DNA of 64,000 nt from CAJBVG01 sp943372995 (lineage in GTDB: Bacteria; Bacteroidota; Bacteroidia; Sphingobacteriales; Sphingobacteriaceae). Made by a program: the position numbers and the translations under genes. Position 1 is the first letter of the stretch. The number at the start of each line of letters is the position of its first letter. The stretch lies in NCBI GenBank assembly GCA_943372995.1, contig CALSAQ010000002.1, positions 372,001 to 436,000 of the forward strand, written 5' to 3'. Positions 15,201 to 26,500 of the stretch are shown here, piece by piece. Below the pieces are notes generated by a model. It ran no database searches. It worked only from the letters and a program-made list of their open reading frames with translations, and was not told where the DNA came from.

Positions 15201-17758
15201 AATACTTTATTGCTAGTTGAACTATTCTGAATAGTTGCATAGGAAATATTTACTGGAGATCCATCGGTGCTAGTATATGTTCCAGCATCTGCTCCAATGT
15301 CTGTTGCGCTTAATCCCGAACGTGCAGACCCGTCGTAGTCCTCGCTTATTTCATCTATAGCACTACCATTTCCTTCAGCAACAGAAGTTCCTTGTAGGTG
15401 TAAATCTACTGTACTGCTTGTACCAGTTGCTAAAACAAAATTTGGGTCGCCTTGATGAGATGAGGCATCTTGATTAGAGGCCGTTCTCCATGCGGTTAAT
15501 GTATAGTTTGTTGTGGAGTGTCTAATTAAAGTACCACCTGTACCATTGGCGAAAAATACATTGTAATTACTCGATAACCCTGTAAGTGAAGGAAGAGTAC
15601 CCGACACCGAATAAGCAATATTTAAACCAGTGCCCGATGTATTCGATCTGTTGTTCACCAGAATATTATTTTTAACTATTCTTCTGCTGTTAGAAACATT
15701 ACTGAATAGGGCATAGGTGTTTGTACTTCCTGAACTTACTCCAGTTCCACCAATATAAATGGAGTTAAAATAAAAACTATTTGATCCGGTATTATCGTTA
15801 ATTCCTCTAATGCTATAGGCATTACTCAATGATGCTCCCGTTTCATCGAGTCCCAGTCTAATCATATTGTTTTGATAGTTGGCAGTTCCTCCTATAATTT
15901 CAATGCCATATATCGTGCCTACTGCGGAGGTTGATAATTTCAAAGAATGGATAAAGTTTCTTCCTATAGTGTTAGTCCCGGAATTGGGCCCATTATTACA
16001 AATACCTAATACGGCAGTAAGTCCCGAGGTATTGGTGTTAGCTAATGAATGAATAACATTCTGTGAAATAGTTATGCTTCCTGTGTTAGAAGTATTGATA
16101 ATACCGATTACTGATGAAGATGAAGTGCTTCCAATTCCATTAGCAGCAGTGCTTAAATTTCTAATGGTGTTTCCTGTAATTGTTGCCGAACCTGCAGTGT
16201 TTATGATTCCTCTAATAAGGGTAGCACTAATACTACTCGGATTGTATGCATTCGATAAGTTTGCAATGGTGTTATTCGTAATACTTGTTATCCCTGCACC
16301 GCTTGTGTGAATTCCAGTGACTACTTGTGCAGTAGAATGTGTAGATGCATTGGATGCATAGATACTGTTCGCAGTGGTAGTGCTGCCAATGGTATTCCCA
16401 CTGATGCTTATAGAAGAACTCGTACTTGATGAAGCAATACCCGTTAAACTATTCGATATGCTGGTACTCGTACCATTGGTACTTATTGCAGCAATGATGT
16501 TATTCGAAATGCTAGTTGACGTAGTTGTGCTTTCGAGAGCTATTCCGTAAGTGATAGCGCCTGATAATGATGCGGTAGAAACAATCGCTCCAGTGCCACT
16601 ATTCGCTCCAATAATATTTGCGTTGCTAGTACCTACATTAAATGAGCCTGTTATTAAATGTATTCCAGTAAATATACCAGGAATAGTTGAAGCGCCGTTG
16701 CTGGTGTTAAAATTGATATTAGTAATGATATTGCCTTGAACATTAGAAGTACTGGACGTACCTACACTTAATGACATTCCTCTGAATGTGTTTAAAAAAC
16801 CTCCATTTACAGTCCATGCCGAACCTTCTGCAGAAGCAGAACTTCCTCCTATATAATTATTATTGATGGTAAAATTATTTCCATTCGTATTAATTAAATA
16901 AATCACATAAATAAGTACCGTTCCTGTAGGAGTACGTGTAGCTGTTTGATAAAAATGGTTGTTGTTGATACTCCAGTCTGAATTGCCATTACCTAAAATT
17001 ACTCCACTAGAAGTTGCACCAGGTGCGGCGTTAAAAAAATCGAAGATGTTGCAATTAGATATGGTATTACTACTATTGTAATGTGTGCTCGAAGTTGTTG
17101 TACCCACAGAGTATACACCATTTAAAGCAGCACCTGCTCCAGTAGGAGAGGCCGAAGCTCCAGCCTTCCCATCAATATCACAATTGTCGATAGTGTTATT
17201 GTCATTTCCTGCAATTCCTGTTGTGGTTGAAAATGTAATTACTCCTAAGGTTGATGAGCCGAACATCGAACTTATTTTTGCATACTTAATGGTATTATTG
17301 TTGGCTTCATTAATAAATCGAATAGCTGCTCCACCAGTGGCGGTACTTGTATTGGCAATAGATAAATCTTTTGTCGAGCCTATTCCATTTACCCTTCCGT
17401 CTATAATAATGTATTTCCCTTCATTAATATCTATTGTTGCGGTGGTATTATTGGATGTGATGCTTAAACCAGTTGAAGCGGGTCGTATCGTGATAGTATT
17501 GGTAGCACTAATACCAGCAATGTTCCCAAGGATTAAAGGGAATGTTTCTGCAGAACTGTTATAATCGGCTTGGAGACTGAGAATAACTGGACCATCCAAC
17601 ACACCAGTATTAGCGGCGCTTAATGCTGATGTAATTGAAGTATAATCAGCGCCTGAGGTGCCTATTGTTTTTGTTCCGTTGAATGCATGGCTCTCGATAA
17701 AAAAGAAAACACAAAAAATGCACATCCATGCAAAACGAATAGATTGTATTTTTTTCAT
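12242..17758 (-). CDS. giant secreted beta-helix protein with T9SS type A sorting domain (paralogue 1)
   Basis: A 1838-residue secreted surface protein. A signal peptide (1-25, ending SHA) is followed by a first Ser/Thr/Asn-rich right-handed parallel beta-helix (roughly 27-810), with many short N-N-T-I/I-S-x-N-x-I turns. A conserved linker with an Ig-like look (about 820-985, including SKPRLYFKKST and EYFLVAQDA) precedes a second beta-helix (about 990-1640). Then comes a G-A-D-E-V-T-S-N-P-L-P-I segment, a fibronectin-like stretch, and a C-terminal sorting domain with YPNPSSETLNI and a terminal FMKK. Such domains direct export by T9SS. No catalytic site is evident; adhesion or matrix roles are plausible. 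It is 67 bp downstream of paralogue 2, with a similar leader. Confidence 0.85.
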   Translation of the reverse strand: MKKIQSIRFAWMCIFCVFFFIESHAFNGTKTIGTSGADYTSITSALSAANTGVLDGPVILSLQADYNSSAETFPLILGNIAGISATNTITIRPASTGLSITSNNTTATIDINEGKYIIIDGRVNGIGSTKDLSIANTSTATGGAAIRFINEANNNTIKYAKISSMFGSSTLGVITFSTTTGIAGNDNNTIDNCDIDGKAGASASPTGAGAALNGVYSVGTTTSSTHYNSSNTISNCNIFDFFNAAPGATSSGVILGNGNSDWSINNNHFYQTATRTPTGTVLIYVIYLINTNGNNFTINNNYIGGSSASAEGSAWTVNGGFLNTFRGMSLSVGTSSTSNVQGNIITNINFNTSNGASTIPGIFTGIHLITGSFNVGTSNANIIGANSGTGAIVSTASLSGAITYGIALESTTTSTSISNNIIAAISTNGTSTSISNSLTGIASSSTSSSISISGNTIGSTTTANSIYASNASTHSTAQVVTGIHTSGAGITSITNNTIANLSNAYNPSSISATLIRGIINTAGSATITGNTIRNLSTAANGIGSTSSSSVIGIINTSNTGSITISQNVIHSLANTNTSGLTAVLGICNNGPNSGTNTIGRNFIHSLKLSTSAVGTIYGIEIIGGTANYQNNMIRLGLDETGASLSNAYSIRGINDNTGSNSFYFNSIYIGGTGVSSGSTNTYALFSNVSNSRRIVKNNILVNNRSNTSGTGLNIAYSVSGTLPSLTGLSSNYNVFFANGTGGTLIRHSTTNYTLTAWRTASNQDASSHQGDPNFVLATGTSSTVDLHLQGTSVAEGNGSAIDEISEDYDGSARSGLSATDIGADAGTYTSTDGSPVNISYATIQNSSTSNKVLSNFAIITDNIGVSVTSKPRLYFKKSTENDAFVGNTNASNGWKYVIASNSSSPYSFTIDYSLLNSTIANADVIEYFLVAQDAANNFNSFPEGASTNANPPVENVTAKPSSVNSYTITSSSINGTLNVGTGESYTSLTGAGGLFADINTKIVTGNITVNITSDLVEDGTNSLNALGEEPYGSNFSITIQSNTNAMRTISGTSVASGTPMINFNGTDHILIDGRNAGSGQYLSFRNTNSTAANTGAVIQFNNGCLNATLRNCIIESNASSSSLGAITLGSSGANTLTLTNNDIRDATAGTVGNAAIGIYSNNTMNTLTATNNSIYNFSSLGISLAGVNDGCTVNGNSFYATSSASAAQTSISIQSGGNHTINNNYIGGNTTNAGGSAWTNTGAIAFKGITTAGSFFSTNSIQNNIIQNINLSNTSTVTFAGIEVSSGLAQVGTSTGNTIGHSTNSNSITVAGTSSTTGILISSAADCTVSNNLIANVSATGTGTGTNFKGINVTGNGTATISSNTIKNIISNGTSTSELSGLCGIVSSSPSSGQLISKNHIYNIESSTASASTFCVGILLNASNGNLTLSKNKIYGLTNTSSSASAGVYGILLSRGNSTLINNMISITNGAYSNGPIISGIHENSTTSTTHTLYYNSVRIGGTATTSANSSSFIRIVRSIVTIKDNIFINERSGGTGKHYAISNTTSSPSTGWSSSASDYNILYSSTAATTGYWTVDQTFAGFQSASAGDANTKNVDVTFNDEANGDLHIAGASIGSANLRGTLVASITEDFDEQVRPSTSGIPYIGADEVTSNPLPIELLTFEGSAKTDFNALTWTTASEINSNYFEVERLNTARKFEPIGRISAAGNSKEINQYQFHDATFNTSSSIQYYRLKMIDRDNQFSFSDVIAVKRNAKVKASVSLYPNPSSETLNIIISNTDATKIQIKILDLVGKVVYENNNLMSNKINSIETVHFPSGMYTLQVIGLTENINQKFMKK

Positions 17759-17825
17759 TTTAGTTTAGTTTTGGGTAACTTTAATTATTATTGGGTGTAA
17801 TAATTTCTTTTAGGTAATTGTCTTC

Positions 17826-20800
17826 TTATTTTTTCATAAATTTTTGATTGATATTTTCTGATAGCCCTAAAACTTGTAAAGTATAAATTCCTGAAGGTAA
17901 ACTTTCCATATCTAGAGTAAAGATTTGACGACTGCTTAATCCTTCTTGTTGATACACAACTTTACCCATGATATCTGTAATCCTTATGTTAGGTTTTTGT
18001 TCATCAACACCAGAGAGGATAATATTTACTAGGTCTTCGGAAGGGTTAGGGTATATAGTAACGCTTATTTTTTTGTGAGAATTACGTTTTACTGCTATAA
18101 CATCTGAGAATTTAAACTGCTCATCACGATCTAACATTTTCAAACGATAATATTCGATAGGATTTGATGCGTTAAACGTAGCGTCATGAAATTGATAATG
18201 AGTGATTTCTTTACTATTCTTTGCGGCGTAAACACGACCAATATTTTCAAATTCGTTTTCAGAATTTAATCGTTCTATTTCAAAGTAATTTGAATTTATT
18301 TCTGAAGCAGTAGTCCATATTAATAAATTGAAATCAGTTTTTGCGGTTCCCTCAAAAGAAAGTAAGGTAATTGGAAGCGGATTAGATGTTACTTCATCGG
18401 CACCGATGTACGGGATACCAGTTGTAGAAGGTCGAACCTGTTCGTCGTAATCTTCTGTAATACTCGCCAACAAAACACCATTCAAATTTGCATTACCAAT
18501 AGAAGCACCAGCGATGTGCATGTCGCCGTTGGATTCGTCGCTAAAATTAACATCCACGTTTTTTGAGTTAGCATCACCAGCACTAGCAGATTGAAATCCT
18601 GCAAAACTTTGGTCACCACTCCAGTATCCAGTAGTGCCTGAAGTTGTGCTGTATAAAACGTTATAATTAGAAGCACTCGCCGACCACCCAGTTGAACCAC
18701 TGTAATTGTAAATGGCATAGTGTTTTCCTGTACCCCCAGAGCGTTCGTTTACTAGAATATTGTTTTTTATTAACATAGTAGATTCAGCTGTTTCTCTACT
18801 CAGGCAATTTGTATTTGTACCAGCACTTCCTGTACCTGCAACTCTAATCGTATTGTAATAAATAGTGTTCGTTTTTGTTGATGCATTTTTACAAACTACT
18901 CCAGCTATAATTGGGTCATTAGTATTTGCGCCGTTTACAATGCTGATCATATTGTTATAAATGTTGCTTACTCCGGCATTGATATATATTCCGTATATGC
19001 CCGAAGTGGTGCTACTTGTTGCAACTTTTAAATCGTAAATTTTATTCTTTTTAATAAGGAATTCCCCGTCTGTATTATTCGCTAATATTCCTATACAATT
19101 GATTGCTGCAGAAGTTGCTGTAGAGTATAAAGCATAGATTGTGTTTTTAGAAATAGTTTGATTGTTATTCGAACTTTGGCTAACAATTCCAGCGATAGCT
19201 TGGATTGTAGTAATGCTTGTAGAAGTACTGTTTGAACTTAAATTTCTGATGATGTTGTTAGTAATATTCACATTGGCATTTCCAGAGATGTAGATTCCTC
19301 GAAATGCACTATTTGTACCTGTGCCGCTTGACGTTATGTTTGCAATCAAGTTATTTGTGATGTTTACATCTGCGGAACTTGCAATAACTATACCGGCACA
19401 AGTTCCAGAATTTGTTCCGAGGGATATGCTGTTAGCAGTTGAGCTGTGCCCAATAGTATTTCCTGTAGCTGTGCCTATGTTTGCCTTCCCTGAACTTGTC
19501 GAAATCCCTTCTATTCTTCCTCCAGGACTGGTAAAATTAAAATTTTGAATCACATTATTTTGAATAGAATTAGCCGTAGTGTAGCTACCTGCAGTACTTA
19601 TTCCAGTAATTAATCCGCCACTATGTGTCCATGCCGTACTCCCAGCGCTACTGCTAGTACCTCCAATATAATTATTAGTTATCGTGTGGTTGTTTCCAGT
19701 TTGTATAGAGATTGCTGTTATAGTAGTCGAACTCGTTGTCGTAGCATACAAACTATTATCGGAAACATTACATCCATCAGCAACATTTGTAAGCAACACA
19801 CCTGAGTTAGTGAAATTGTAAATATTGTTTGACGATACTGAAATCGTATTTTGGTAGTAGTTGCTGTATATAGCGTTCGAAGGTTTTCCAGTAGTCCCAG
19901 CTGTAGCATCTCGAATATCGTTATTAGAAATACTGATATTATTAACTCCAGTATTACCAATAACTATATTTCCTCGTGTAGCATTAGAAGCATTGGTTTC
20001 GATAGTTACATTTCTTATGGTACAATTTATACTTCCGTTTGTAAATTGAATTGCGGCTCCAGTATTTGCTGCTGTAGTATTTGTGTTTCTAAAGCTGAGG
20101 TATTGTCCACTACCTCCACTTCTTCCATCAATAGTTACATTGCGTGTACCGTTAAAATTTATCATAGGCGACCCTGTAGCTACAGCAGTTGCAGAAATGG
20201 TTCTCAGAGTACTGCTATTCGGTTGCATGGTAATACTGAAATTGCTGCTGTAGGGTTCTTCGCCTAATGCATTTAAACTTGTTGTTCCAGTTTCCGTAAG
20301 GTCGCTGGTAATATTTATGATGATGTTTCCAGATAAAACTTTTGTATTTAAAAACTCGAACAAACCACCTGCCCCAGTTAGTGAAGTATAGGTTTCTCCT
20401 GATCCAACATTGAAAGTTCCAGATGTTGTTGAGGTGTTTATGGTAAAAGAATTTACTGTTGATGGTTTTGCATTGATATTCTCTACTGGAGGGTTAGTGC
20501 TGTAACCCGCTCCTTCTGGGAGAGAATTAAAATTATTGGAAGCATCCTGAGCGACAACAAAGTATTCGATAACATCGGCATTGGTAATCGTGCTGTTTAG
20601 TAAGGAATAATCGATAGTAAAAGAATAAGGACTACTAGCGTTACTTGCTATCACGTACTTCCATCCGTTAGCCGCATTTGTATTTCCAGAAAATGCATCA
20701 CTCTCTGTCGATTTTTTATAATATAGTCGAGGCTTTGAAGTGTTAGAAACACCAGCATTATCTGTAATTGTTGCAAAATTAGTTAAGATTTTATTTGCTG

Positions 20801-23375
20801 TTGAGCCATCAGTTAGTGTTGGATAAGAAATATTTACGGGTGAACCATCAACGCTTGTAAAGGTACCAGCATCCGCACCGATATCTGTAGCGCTTAAAGT
20901 TGCTCGTGTCGATCCATCATAGTCGTCGCTCACCGATTCTATTAATGTTCCATTTGCTTCCGCCACCGTTGGACTTTGAACATGTAAATTAACAGTCGAA
21001 CTATTTCCAGTTGAAGAAATATAATTCGGGTCTGCTTGGTGCGATGCGAGGTCTAAACCAGAAGCGGCTCTCCATGCCTGAAGCGTATAATTCGTACTTC
21101 CGTTTCTAATTAATATGCCGCCTGTTCCATTTGCATAGTAAATATTGTAGTTACTTGCTAAGCCAGTGGGAGCAGGTACTGACCCAGAAATAAAATACGC
21201 AACGTGAATTCCTGAACCAGATGAATTTGATCTATTATTTACAAAAATATTATTTTGTAACGCTCTAACATTTGATGTAATTGAGCTATAAAACGCATAG
21301 CTATTTGTAGTTCCTGAGGCAACATTAGTACCGCCAATATATACGGAATTAAAATAATACTGATTTGTTCCAGAAGATTCGTAAATTCCTCTAATGTCGT
21401 AAGCCGATGTACTTGAAACGCCTAATTCATCTATTCCTAAACGAATCATATTATTTTTAGTGGTAGAAATTCCACCTGCGTGGTAAATCCCGTAAATCAT
21501 TCCAATATCAGAGGTGGATAATTTTAAAGAATGTACAAAATTCCTCGCTACCACATTATTTCCAATAGATGGGCCACTATTATAAATGCCAATTACTTGT
21601 GTTATGGCAGAAGGGTTATTGTTTGCTAGGGTGTGAATAATGTTTTGTGAAATAGAAAACGAAGAAGCAGTGGTGTTAATAATTCCAACCACCGAGGCAG
21701 AGCTACCAATTCCCGTTGCATTTGCACTAGTACTTAAGTTTCTCACCACGTTACCAGTATAGCTACAAGTTCCTTGAGTGCAGATTAGACCTCTAATAAT
21801 GTTTGAGGTGTTTGCTGAGGAAGGACTGTAGTCATTATTAATATTTGCAACGGTATTGTTGGTAATGGTAAATGCTCCAGAGCCTGTATTGCTAATTCCA
21901 GTTATAACTTGAGCGGTGCTGCTGGTTGATGCAGTATTTGCATGTATACTATTTGCCGTAGTAGTGCTTCCAATTGTATTGTTGTTTATGTTAACCGATG
22001 CTAAGTTCCCCGTATTAGAAATACCCATAAAACCTGCTGATATAGAAGTGTTGCTACCGGAAGTTTGAATCGATCCAATGTTATTGTTTGAGATATTCAA
22101 CACACTCAATGGAGAATTTGAGCAAATTCCATAAGAAATTGCGCCCGAACCTGAAGTAGTAGTTACAATTGATCCCGTACCAGTGGCACTTCCAATAGTA
22201 TTTCCAATACCAGTTCCAATATTTGCTGAGCCATTATCAATAGTTATACCTGCAAAAATTCCAGGTATTGCCGAAGTATTGGAACTACTGCTAAAATTAA
22301 TATTGGCTATGGTGTTACCCTGAACACTTGATGGATTAGTATAATTAACCGACAAAGAAATACCTCGAAACTTATTTGTAAAAGCTCCAGAAATGTTCAT
22401 AGCCGAACCACCAGCATTTGGTGCTGTACCACCAATGTAATTATTACTAATAGTGAAATTACCACCATTAGCACATACAAGATGTATTACATTCATTTGT
22501 ATAAAATCAACTGTGGTGATTCTTGCCGATGTTTGGTAAAAACTATTTCCAGTTATCGTCCAATCCGTATTACCTGATAGAAGAAAGATCCCGAAATTAG
22601 CCGAGGATTCAGAGTTAAAATTGTCGAAGATATTGCAATTGGAAATGGTGTTGTTACTATTATATGTGGCAGATGTAGTTTCAGATCCTAAAGAGTATAC
22701 ACCTATGGCGGCTGTACCTGCAGTAACAGGAGAAGCTGTGGCACCTGCTTTCCCATCTAGATCGCAATGGTCTATGGTGTTATTGTCGTTACCAGTACTA
22801 CCATTGGTATTGGAGAAAATAACTATTGCTGGTCCGTTAGCACCATAACTAGAACTTAACTTTGCATATTTTATAGTGTTGTTACTTGCATCATTTATAA
22901 AACGAATGGCCGAGCCACCTGAGGCAGTACTTGTATTCGTAATAACTAAATCTTTTGTTGAACCTATTCCATTTACTCTTCCATCAATAGTAACATAATT
23001 ACCTCCATTAAAATAAATGGTGGCTGTTGTATTATTTGAGGAAATAGATAAGCCTGTAGCTGCTGGTCGTATGGTGATGGTATTCGTAGCACTCGATCCA
23101 TTAATATTTCCAATGGTTAAAGGGTAAGTTTCACTAGCGCTATTGTAATCGGCTTGCAAACTAAGAACAACTGCACCATCTAATCCAGCAGTATTTGCTG
23201 CCGACAAAGCCGCAGTAATGGACGTATAATCAGCACCAGTAGTTCCAATTGTTTTTGTTCCATTAAATGATGCGTTTTTTTGTAGATTCTTTACCTGTGC
23301 GTTCGCTTGATTTACGCTAAAGAAAAATACAAGCATAGATGCTATGTAATAGCAAATGGGGGTTACCTTTTTCAT
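17826..23375 (-). CDS. giant secreted beta-helix protein with T9SS type A sorting domain (paralogue 2)
   Basis: An 1849-residue paralogue with the same order: signal peptide, F-N-G-T-K-T-I-G-T-T-G-A-D-Y-T opening, first parallel beta-helix, Ig-like linker, second beta-helix, then the T9SS C-terminal domain with YPNPSEDLVNI and FMKK at the end. The N-terminal 150 residues, the linker and the last 250 residues are very close to paralogue 1, while the helix turns diverge more, consistent with tandem duplication and unequal drift. The 5' leaders of both genes share TTAGTTTAGTT close to the ATG and GGGTAA further out (plus-strand reading), so the duplication included the leader. Function is unknown; surface adhesin or structural protein is my inference. 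Confidence 0.85.
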   Translation of the reverse strand: MKKVTPICYYIASMLVFFFSVNQANAQVKNLQKNASFNGTKTIGTTGADYTSITAALSAANTAGLDGAVVLSLQADYNSASETYPLTIGNINGSSATNTITIRPAATGLSISSNNTTATIYFNGGNYVTIDGRVNGIGSTKDLVITNTSTASGGSAIRFINDASNNTIKYAKLSSSYGANGPAIVIFSNTNGSTGNDNNTIDHCDLDGKAGATASPVTAGTAAIGVYSLGSETTSATYNSNNTISNCNIFDNFNSESSANFGIFLLSGNTDWTITGNSFYQTSARITTVDFIQMNVIHLVCANGGNFTISNNYIGGTAPNAGGSAMNISGAFTNKFRGISLSVNYTNPSSVQGNTIANINFSSSSNTSAIPGIFAGITIDNGSANIGTGIGNTIGSATGTGSIVTTTSGSGAISYGICSNSPLSVLNISNNNIGSIQTSGSNTSISAGFMGISNTGNLASVNINNNTIGSTTTANSIHANTASTSSTAQVITGISNTGSGAFTITNNTVANINNDYSPSSANTSNIIRGLICTQGTCSYTGNVVRNLSTSANATGIGSSASVVGIINTTASSFSISQNIIHTLANNNPSAITQVIGIYNSGPSIGNNVVARNFVHSLKLSTSDIGMIYGIYHAGGISTTKNNMIRLGIDELGVSSTSAYDIRGIYESSGTNQYYFNSVYIGGTNVASGTTNSYAFYSSITSNVRALQNNIFVNNRSNSSGSGIHVAYFISGSVPAPTGLASNYNIYYANGTGGILIRNGSTNYTLQAWRAASGLDLASHQADPNYISSTGNSSTVNLHVQSPTVAEANGTLIESVSDDYDGSTRATLSATDIGADAGTFTSVDGSPVNISYPTLTDGSTANKILTNFATITDNAGVSNTSKPRLYYKKSTESDAFSGNTNAANGWKYVIASNASSPYSFTIDYSLLNSTITNADVIEYFVVAQDASNNFNSLPEGAGYSTNPPVENINAKPSTVNSFTINTSTTSGTFNVGSGETYTSLTGAGGLFEFLNTKVLSGNIIINITSDLTETGTTSLNALGEEPYSSNFSITMQPNSSTLRTISATAVATGSPMINFNGTRNVTIDGRSGGSGQYLSFRNTNTTAANTGAAIQFTNGSINCTIRNVTIETNASNATRGNIVIGNTGVNNISISNNDIRDATAGTTGKPSNAIYSNYYQNTISVSSNNIYNFTNSGVLLTNVADGCNVSDNSLYATTTSSTTITAISIQTGNNHTITNNYIGGTSSSAGSTAWTHSGGLITGISTAGSYTTANSIQNNVIQNFNFTSPGGRIEGISTSSGKANIGTATGNTIGHSSTANSISLGTNSGTCAGIVIASSADVNITNNLIANITSSGTGTNSAFRGIYISGNANVNITNNIIRNLSSNSTSTSITTIQAIAGIVSQSSNNNQTISKNTIYALYSTATSAAINCIGILANNTDGEFLIKKNKIYDLKVATSSTTSGIYGIYINAGVSNIYNNMISIVNGANTNDPIIAGVVCKNASTKTNTIYYNTIRVAGTGSAGTNTNCLSRETAESTMLIKNNILVNERSGGTGKHYAIYNYSGSTGWSASASNYNVLYSTTSGTTGYWSGDQSFAGFQSASAGDANSKNVDVNFSDESNGDMHIAGASIGNANLNGVLLASITEDYDEQVRPSTTGIPYIGADEVTSNPLPITLLSFEGTAKTDFNLLIWTTASEINSNYFEIERLNSENEFENIGRVYAAKNSKEITHYQFHDATFNASNPIEYYRLKMLDRDEQFKFSDVIAVKRNSHKKISVTIYPNPSEDLVNIILSGVDEQKPNIRITDIMGKVVYQQEGLSSRQIFTLDMESLPSGIYTLQVLGLSENINQKFMKK

Positions 23376-23460
23376 AAATTAGTTTAGTTAAAATGGGTAA
23401 TATTCCGGGTGAGAATACTTAAAAATAGCTATTTATATTTTATTCGTAGTGGGCCTTTTT

Positions 23461-23551
23461 TATTGTAACAGACTAGTTACAATACTAAGAATAGATTATT
23501 CTTGATGGGAAATAATTATACTCAAGAATGGAAATTTTCAAGAGTATAATT
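23461..23551. repeat. cluster of four inverted repeats between giant paralogues 3 and 2
   Basis: Within 91 bp there are four perfect inverted repeats: TATTGTAAC/GTTACAATA (23461-23469, 23476-23484); AAGAATA/TATTCTT (23487-23493, 23497-23503); ATTCTTGA/TCAAGAAT (23498-23505, 23522-23529); and AATTATACTC/GAGTATAATT (23514-23523, 23542-23551). The second to fourth overlap and cannot all form at once. The last ends 23 bp beyond the stop of the upstream giant gene. None is followed by a T run on the reverse strand, so a simple intrinsic terminator is not obvious. Confidence 0.7.
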
Positions 23552-23574
23552 GATTTAAATGTTGAGGGAGTATT

Positions 23575-26500
23575 TTATTTCTTTATGAATTTTTTAGTTA
23601 TGTTTTCATCCATTCCAATTACTTGTATTGAATATAACCCTGGTGGTAATTCATTTATGTTTATGTTAAGAATTTGCTTGTTTGATATAGAATGGGTTTC
23701 ATAAACAACCTTACCTAACATATCAAAAAGCTTGAGTTGAAATTCATTTTCCCCAACAGTTGAGATTAATACATTTAGAATATCACTAGATGGGTTAGGA
23801 TAAATACTGAGATCGATTATAGATTTAGTGTTTCTTTTTACAGCGATTACTTCAGAGTACTTTGAAGAATTATTTTTATCTACCATTTTCAACCTATAGT
23901 ATGCAATTGATTCGAATCTGTTGTAATTGTTATCGTCGAATTGGTAAGAATTAATTTCTTTATTCATTGATGTGGCATTTACTTTTCCAATTGCCGAAAA
24001 TTCTTTTTGACTATTTAATCGTTGTATCTCGAAATAGCTGGAATTAATTTCCGATGCAGTCGTCCAACTTAATACATTGACTGCTTCTTTTGCATAGCCA
24101 GTAAAAGTGAGTAGCGACAATGGGAGTGGATTACTAATCACTTCATCGGCGCCAATATATGGTAGGCCTATAACATTCGGACGAGCTTCTCCGTCAAAAT
24201 CTTCCGTGATACTCGCGATTACCGTTCCCTGTAAATCTGGACTTCCAATAGAATTTCCATCAATATGTAAATCTCCGAAGTCAGGATCAAATAAGTTGAC
24301 GTCTACATTCTTAGAATTTGCACTACTGCTGCTTGCTGTTTTAAAATCAGAAAATGTTTTATCACCGCTCCAATATGCTGTTGTCGCAGGATTTGAAGTA
24401 TAGTATAAGTTGTAATCTACTGCTGACGAAATCCAATTAGTATTAGGGTTAGTGGTTGTGTTTCCAAAACTATAATTTTTCCCCACGGTACTGCTTCTTT
24501 TGTTGATGAAAATATTGTTTTTAATGTAGTTTTTCGATATGTCATTACGCTCAAAACAATACGTATTTGATGGAGTATTCGATGTGCCACCAATGTAAAT
24601 ACTATTATAGAATATCGAATTTTCAACATTAATACTTTTTGCGTAAATGCCTTTAATATTAATCCCATTAGTGTCCGTCCCATTACTTAAACTAATCATG
24701 TTGTTGGATAATGTACTAAGTGACTGATGGTAGTTAATTGATGGGTTGCTATTGAATAAATATATACCGTAAATTCCTGCAGAAGTATTGTTTGATAAAT
24801 TGCTAAGACTATGAATAGCATTTTTACTAATGGTAGCGTTCGATAAATAATGGCCGGTATCATTTGCTGTGCTGTACGCGATACCCATACAAAGGGTACT
24901 AGCAGTTGGATGAATTGCACTAAGGTTATAGATTTGATTTCCGATGATTGAAGTGTTCAAACTTATATTATTACTTAATAATCCGCAAACAGATACGGTA
25001 GAGTCGTGGTCTGTGGAGCTACCTGAACTAACCAGATTAGTAATGATATTGGAAGAGATAAATGGACTTGCTTTTCCACAATAGTGTATTCCTTTCAACG
25101 AAACATTAGATCCCTCGCCATTAGCATATATATAATTTATAGTGTTATTAGAAATATTGATTTCATCATTAGATGATATCATAATTCCAGTTGTTGAAGA
25201 ATCTCCATAAACCGTAATCGGGAGAACACTATTGCCGATATAATTTCCATTCTCAGTTCCAATATTTGCCTTACCCGATAATACTTCTATTCCGGTAAAC
25301 GTATTTTTAGCATTGCCATTAAGTTGAATTCCTCTTATTGTATTGTTTTGTATTGAATTTGCAATATTCATACTCCCTGAGCTAGAGATGCACGTGAATG
25401 AAACATTTTCACTACATACCCAAACGCCATCTGCGTCTTCAATTTCTCCTCCGATATAATTATTTGAGATGTTGTGTTCATTACCACTTTGTACAGAAAT
25501 ACAAGTGATAGGGGTAGTTTGAATGGTGTTGCAATAGAAGCTATTATTAAGAATGGAACAACTATCTGCAACTTTTTTCAATAACAGTCCATAATTATAA
25601 AAGTTGTAAATTTTATTTGATATTATATTTAGCCAATTAAATTCAGAATTTGAATAAATGCAATTTCTAGGCTTTCCAAAAGTTCCTCCATTTGCCTCTC
25701 TAATTCTGCAAGATTGAATTTCTACTGAATTTGTACCCACATCTCCAATTGTTATTGAACCAATGTTAGAATTACTAGCATTGCTTTCTATAGTTACGAA
25801 AAAAGCATTGCACCCTGTGCTGCTGTTATTGAATAAAATTACAGGCCCTGTTTTAGTACTGTCTGTATTTGTATTTCTAAATGTTAAGCATGGTCCCGAA
25901 AAGCCAAAACGTCCATCAATAAATACATTATCGGCGCCATTAATGTTAATCATTGGAACTCCATCGGCAACATTAGTTCCCGAAATTGTTTTTATAAAAC
26001 TATTATTTGATTTTATAGTAACACTAAATCCGTTTTGATACGGGTCTTCAGAGAGATGATTCAGTGCAACCGTACCATCTTCTGTAAGATTGCTCGTAAC
26101 CTTTATTGTTATATCATCGGTAACTATTTTCGTATTGATTGCCTGAAATAATCCACCGACTCCAGTTAATGAAGTATATGTTTGACCAACTCCAACATTA
26201 ATGCTCCCGCCAATGGTAGAGGTGTAAATGGTGTAAGAAAATACAAAACTTGGCTTGCTGTTAACGTTTGCCACTGGTGGATTCGTACTGGCCCCTGCAC
26301 CTTCAGGATAAGAACTTATATTGTTCGAATCGTCTTGCGCTACAATAAAATATTCAATTATTGTACCGTCTGTTACTGATCCTCCAAATAGAATGGAATA
26401 ATTTATTGTAAATGAATACGGACTTGTAGAATTACTTGCAATTACATATTTCCATCCGTTATCGGAACTGGTGTTGCCGCCAAATGTATTGGAATCAGTT

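Noticed and set aside
17085..17564. Long open frames antisense to the giant beta-helix genes (also 19851-20267 and others)
   Set aside because: They are shadows of Ser/Thr/Asn-rich coding sequence, with low-complexity Val/Pro/Leu translations and no domain, signal or promoter.
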